DNA of 64,000 nucleotides. Origin: Sphingobacteriaceae bacterium (GTDB taxonomy: Bacteria > Bacteroidota > Bacteroidia > B-17B0 > Aurantibacillaceae). Positions 60,445-64,000 of this stretch are shown one piece after another. The stretch lies in assembly GCA_016705695.1 (NCBI GenBank), contig JADJLA010000005.1, positions 192,246 to 256,245 on the forward strand, written 5' to 3'. Within the stretch, counting starts at the first letter, position 1, and every line of letters starts with the position of its first letter. The notes under the pieces were generated by a model. The model was given only the letters and a program-made list of their open reading frames with translations. It was not told the origin of the DNA and did not search any database. A program made the translations under genes and the position numbers.

Positions 60445-61662
60445 ATGAATGTTGGTGTTTTAATTATTGAAATGGCTAATCTATCAGGGTCAGGTGGAGC
60501 TGAACGTTTTTACGCCGACTTTTTTGAATCATACAACAACCAATCTGATAGAAAAAGAGATTTTTATTTTATTTCGGATGACCTTTCAGAGCTTCACAGA
60601 ATAGGTAAATTAAAATTATTTACTGAGAAGCAGCTAGCTTTTCAATCGTATAGAAAAAGTTTTTTCTATGAATTTACTCGTAACAGACCAAGAATTGATA
60701 AGAAAATAAATTATTTAAGGATCTTTTTAACAAAGCGTAGCCTTTTGAAGCAGTTAGAGCAACACGAAATAAAAGCTTTAGTATTGCCAGTATATGAGGA
60801 TAAAGATTTTGGCCTAATTAAAAGTCTTGATAATTTACCTAAGAACAAACGTCCGAAAATAATATTGAATGTTACAAATGCCGTTGTACAAAACCATTAC
60901 TTTGATACCAACCCAAGATATGCTTACCACAGTAAATTAAATTACGGTCGTTTATTTGAGCAAGTAAAGCTTGATGGAATTTATACTTGGTATAAAGCCT
61001 TTAAAGAATTTGTGGAAAACAAAAAGGTACTGAACTCAAATCCTTTAGTGCATAGTGTGAGCTCAAGATTTACGGCGACCGATTTTTTTGAAGATTTTTC
61101 GGAAAGGGAAAATAGAATTATTTTTTCAGGACGACTAAGTGAGTATAAAGACCCTTTATTATTTATCAAAGCAGCTCAGATTGTAAACAAGCGTATGCCT
61201 GATTCTAATTGGAAATTCGAGATGTATGGCAAAGGCCCATTGGAAAATGAGGTAAGAATATATTTGAAAAGCAATGATCTTGAAAGCGTTGTGCTTTTAT
61301 CGCATACACCGGATATGCAAAAGGTTTTGAGAAAATCCAGGATATATGTTTCAACTCAAAATGCCGAGAATTTTCCGTCACTGGCAATGGCCGAAGCAAT
61401 GGCATGCTGTAATTTAATAATTGCCAGAAATGTAGGGCAAACTGATTTTTATGTAAAGGATACGGTAAATGGTTTTTTATTGAAAACAGGCGATCCAGAA
61501 GAATTGGCAGATATGCTTATAAAAGTAATGCAGTCTCCGGAAATAATTGAAACAATGGGGAAGGAAAGCGTTAGTTTGCTGAAGAACATTCATAATAAAG
61601 AAAATTTCATTAAAGAGATCGATGATTTTTGGGACGAATTAGAAAAAACAATAGATGAATAA
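60445..61662 (+). CDS. Glycosyltransferase family 4
   Basis: 405 residues, GT-B fold. The N-terminal 'MANLSGSGGAERFYADFFES' is the acceptor-domain start. The C-terminal domain has 'RIIFSGRLSEYKDPLLFIKA' at about 228-247, 'WKFEMYGKGPLENEVR', 'VLLSHTPDMQKVLRKSRIYV' and the EX7E-like 'NAENFPSLAMAEAMACCN'. It adds a sugar from a nucleotide donor in the cytoplasm during repeat-unit assembly. The stop overlaps the PIG-L gene by 8 bp. Confidence 0.9.
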   Translation: MNVGVLIIEMANLSGSGGAERFYADFFESYNNQSDRKRDFYFISDDLSELHRIGKLKLFTEKQLAFQSYRKSFFYEFTRNRPRIDKKINYLRIFLTKRSLLKQLEQHEIKALVLPVYEDKDFGLIKSLDNLPKNKRPKIILNVTNAVVQNHYFDTNPRYAYHSKLNYGRLFEQVKLDGIYTWYKAFKEFVENKKVLNSNPLVHSVSSRFTATDFFEDFSERENRIIFSGRLSEYKDPLLFIKAAQIVNKRMPDSNWKFEMYGKGPLENEVRIYLKSNDLESVVLLSHTPDMQKVLRKSRIYVSTQNAENFPSLAMAEAMACCNLIIARNVGQTDFYVKDTVNGFLLKTGDPEELADMLIKVMQSPEIIETMGKESVSLLKNIHNKENFIKEIDDFWDELEKTIDE

Positions 61663-62287
61663 TAAAAAGGTAGTTTTAATTTTGGCGCCGCACACAGATG
61701 ACGGTGAGCTGGGTTGTGGCGGAACAATTGCGAAATTTTGCAGTGAAGGTAGCGATGTATATTACGTTGCTTTTTCCATTTGCTCGCGTTCTTTACCGCC
61801 GGATATGCATCCGCAAACGCTTGCAATTGAGGTAGCAAATGCCACAAAAGTACTTGGAGTGAAAAACGAGAATTTAATTTTATTTGATTTCGATGTGCGA
61901 AGATTCAAGGAATTCAGACAAGAGATCCTCGAAGAGTTGATCAAGTTGAAAAACAAGTTAAATCCCGATATTGTTTTTGTGCCTAGTCCCACCGATATTC
62001 ATCAGGATCATCAGGTGATCTCTGAAGAAGGCTTACGTGCTTTTAAAAATTGCTCTATTCTTGGATACGAAATGCCATGGAACAATGTAGCTTTTAATAC
62101 GAGGTCATTCATCAAACTCAACGAAGAGCATATTGTAAAAAAGATAGAATCTTTAATTGAGTACAAATCGCAGAACGAGAGAACTTACCTAAATGCTGAT
62201 TTTATTAGATCTCTTGCTACGATCAGGGGAATTCAGATTGGATGCAAGTATGCAGAAGCATTTGAGGTAATAAGATGGATCATATAA
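61655..62287 (+). CDS. PIG-L family deacetylase
   Basis: 210 residues, LmbE-like fold. The metal-binding N-terminal motif is 'LAPHTDDGELGCGGTIAKF' (variant of AHPDDE) and the second is 'PTDIHQDHQVISE' near 108-120. It probably removes an N-acetyl group from a sugar or lipid-linked sugar in the polysaccharide pathway. It overlaps the GT4 gene by 8 bp and is followed after 4 bp by the WbqC-like gene. Confidence 0.9.
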   Translation: MNNKKVVLILAPHTDDGELGCGGTIAKFCSEGSDVYYVAFSICSRSLPPDMHPQTLAIEVANATKVLGVKNENLILFDFDVRRFKEFRQEILEELIKLKNKLNPDIVFVPSPTDIHQDHQVISEEGLRAFKNCSILGYEMPWNNVAFNTRSFIKLNEEHIVKKIESLIEYKSQNERTYLNADFIRSLATIRGIQIGCKYAEAFEVIRWII

Positions 62288-62291
62288 ACAA

Positions 62292-63005
62292 ATGAGTGAT
62301 CAGAAGACAATAGCGATCCATCAGCCAAATTATTTTCCATGAGCAGGATATTTTTATAAAATTGCAAAGTCCGATATTTTTGTTATTTTGGATAATGTGG
62401 ATTTTCAACAGGGCAACCATAGCTCGATAACAAACAGAACAAAAGTAAAATGTAATGGAGAAGAGAAGTTTTTAACTGTGCCGGTAAAAAAAAATGATCA
62501 AAGCAAGCTCATTAAAGATATTAAAATTGACAAGCAGCAAAATTGTTTTAAGAAGCACGCGCGAACAATCCAGCAAAACTATGCAAAAGCATCTCATTTT
62601 AAGGAGTCTTTTCCTATGATAGAACAATTGATGATGGAATGTAGTGCATTTGAAATGATGGCTGAAGCGAATACCCACGTTATAAAAACCGTTAGTAGTT
62701 GGTTAAATCTTAACCCGTCTTTTGTAACTGCGTCGTCCTTGCCAATTGATGTAGAGGACAGAAACGAACGAATCATAAAAATTTGTAATAATTTAGGTTC
62801 TAGCATCTACCTTTCAGGGAATGGCGGAAGAAAATACCATGATGAATCTCTTTTTGCGGCTTCTGGTATCACCATTAAGTATACCGACTTTAAAGTTAGA
62901 GAGTACTCGCAAGTTGGGGCTTCATTCATTCCCGGGCTAAGCATTGCAGATATGATCTTAAATTGCGGTTTAATTGAAACAAAAAAGTTAATTATAGGAG
63001 AATAA
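62292..63005 (+). pseudogene. WbqC-like family protein with an in-frame TGA
   Basis: From the ATG at 62292 the frame reads MSDQKTIAIHQPNYFP, then TGA (62340-62342), then AGYFYKIAKSDIFVILDNVD and continues to 63005. In the WbqC family the motif is HQPNYLPW.GYF, so the TGA replaces the conserved Trp (TGG to TGA). Later parts of the family are intact ('GNHSSITNRTKVKCNGEEKFLTVPV' at about 37-61; 'GNGGRKYHDE'; 'SIADMILNCG'). Restored length is 237 residues. WbqC relatives act in O-antigen sugar synthesis, with unclear chemistry. An internal start could give a product lacking the N-terminal motif. Confidence 0.85.
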
Positions 63006-63008
63006 AAT

Positions 63009-63653
63009 ATGGGAAATTACGATCAGTATAAGAAAATAAACAATACATTTTTTGAGAAATTGATCACGAACTCAAATGATGATCATTCGGCAGTTGGTCA
63101 GTCTTCATTATCACACAAAAAGAGATTTGACACGATGTTAAAGGTTGGACACCTTCAGGATTCAACTTTACTTGATATAGGCTGCGGTTTAGGATCATTT
63201 TATGATTTTTTAAATCAATGTCAATTAAACACCACTTATACTGGATTTGATATAAGTGAAAAAATGATCCAAAAAGCTAAGAAACAACATCCGCAAATAG
63301 CAGAAAGATTTATTTTAAAGGATATTCTTGAGGATAAGGTTGATTCAAACTTTGATTATATAGTTAGTGTTGGGCCCCTGAACTTATTTCTTGACGAAAA
63401 AACAAATTATGATATTACATTGAACTTAATGGAAAAAATGTTTAAGCATGCGAATAAGGGATTTGCTTTTTCAATGACTTCGGCGCTTTCAAGAAAAAAG
63501 AACAACGATACATTCTACTATGATGCCAAGATGATTATTAGCCATCTTGAAAAGTATTGCAATAATTATCGTTTAGATCATTCGTACCTACCGCACGATT
63601 TTACGATCTTCGGATATAAAGACGACTTCTATAACTCAGAGAATAAAAAATAG
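63009..63653 (+). CDS. SAM-dependent methyltransferase, class I
   Basis: 214 residues. SAM-binding motif I 'TLLDIGCGLGSFYDFL' at about 57-72, motif II 'YTGFDISEKMIQKAKK' at about 77-92, then 'FDYIVSVGPLNLFLDE' as motif III. It probably methylates a sugar or sugar-nucleotide within the locus. Starts 3 bp after the WbqC-like stop; the next gene starts on the base after its own stop. Confidence 0.88.
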   Translation: MGNYDQYKKINNTFFEKLITNSNDDHSAVGQSSLSHKKRFDTMLKVGHLQDSTLLDIGCGLGSFYDFLNQCQLNTTYTGFDISEKMIQKAKKQHPQIAERFILKDILEDKVDSNFDYIVSVGPLNLFLDEKTNYDITLNLMEKMFKHANKGFAFSMTSALSRKKNNDTFYYDAKMIISHLEKYCNNYRLDHSYLPHDFTIFGYKDDFYNSENKK

Positions 63654-64000
63654 ATGCTATTTAATTCTTTTGATTTCCTTGTTTTTTTTCCTTTAGTAAC
63701 GCTACTATACTTCATCTTGCCTTTCAAGTTTAGGTGGGCTATGTTATTAGCTGCAAGCTGCATATTTTATATGTATTTTATCCCTAAATACATCCTTATT
63801 TTATTTCTCACCATAATAATTGATTATGTGGCGGGTATATACATAGAGAAGTATCCTAAATATGGTAAAAGATTATTGATCCTAAGCATCGTATCAAATG
63901 TTGGAATACTTATGTTCTTCAAGTATTTTAATTTTTTCGCTATAAATGTTAATGAATTAGCAGATAAATTGAATTGGAATTATTCGGTTACATTATTGAG
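63654..64000 (+). CDS. MBOAT family O-acyltransferase, N-terminal part
   Basis: The frame opens at ATG 63654, directly after the methyltransferase stop, and runs past the right edge (115 codons visible). The start 'MLFNSFDFLVFFPLVTLLYF' followed by 'FRWAMLLAASCIFYMYF' and 'LTIIIDYVAG' is the typical MBOAT/AlgI N-terminus with TM helices. It would transfer acyl groups, usually acetyl, to extracytoplasmic sugars. The catalytic His lies beyond the window. Confidence 0.88.
   Translation, partial: MLFNSFDFLVFFPLVTLLYFILPFKFRWAMLLAASCIFYMYFIPKYILILFLTIIIDYVAGIYIEKYPKYGKRLLILSIVSNVGILMFFKYFNFFAINVNELADKLNWNYSVTLL

Noticed and set aside
62340..62342. TGA read as Trp (alternative genetic code)
   Set aside because: TGA ends several intact genes in the window and Trp is TGG throughout, so a point mutation or sequencing error is simpler.

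Overview
The window is a chromosomal segment from a member of the Bacteroidota, most likely a Flavobacteriales-type organism. The evidence is: two secreted proteins with type IX secretion (T9SS) C-terminal signals (one type B, one type A); a carboxypeptidase-regulatory-like TonB-dependent outer-membrane receptor; an exosortase F locus with a PID-CTERM-like small protein; TAnnTTTG-type promoter boxes; a UpxY/NusG-like antiterminator; low GC; and many palindromic intergenic repeats of kinds common in this phylum. I saw no tRNA, rRNA, CRISPR array, prophage or transposase.

Left part (1-25.6 kb): mostly housekeeping genes, in short runs on both strands. They are pepT (3' end), a PLP-dependent deaminase/desulfhydrase, hemB, aroK, a toxin-23-family-like secreted protein, ribE, a TlpA-like thioredoxin, an agmatinase-family enzyme, pdxH, yqgE and der. 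Then come the two T9SS cargo proteins, the outer-membrane receptor, ruvC, a flippase-like membrane protein with a GT2 glycosyltransferase, an OppC-type permease and mlaF/mlaE. Intergenic spaces are packed with inverted-repeat elements. The largest (8656-9028) folds into a nested multi-stem structure.

Middle part (25.7-49.2 kb): two tandem tiny cysteine-rich lipoproteins, a VanZ-like gene broken by a nonsense codon, gcvH, an exbB-exbD-tonB-folC run, and a second tonB. Next is a membrane pyrophosphatase fused to a C-terminal YceI domain. It is followed by a flavin disulfide-reductase-fold oxidoreductase without redox cysteines, DUF3307, an orphan V4R-PAS histidine kinase, two tandem thioredoxin-domain paralogues, a metallopeptidase, relA/spoT and glyA. 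Two copies of a 161-162 bp structured element (30472-30633 and 45550-45710) have diverged ends that stay complementary within each copy.

Right part (49.2-64 kb): exosortase XrtF with its associated protein and a PID-CTERM-like substrate, then a surface-polysaccharide locus. The locus has a Wzc-like kinase, a winged-helix regulator behind a perfect palindrome, UpxY, HisH and HisF2, Wzm and Wzt, a large glycosyltransferase-like gene, a WbpG/PseA-type amidotransferase, a GT4, a PIG-L deacetylase, a WbqC-like protein, a methyltransferase and the start of an MBOAT acyltransferase. HisH, HisF2 and the amidotransferase form an ammonia-channelling module for an acetamidino sugar, not histidine biosynthesis. 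Five genes here carry frameshifts or nonsense codons, and one of them (the kinase) also has a large internal deletion. Genes left of it are almost all intact, so this locus looks inactivated, phase-variable or locally mis-assembled.
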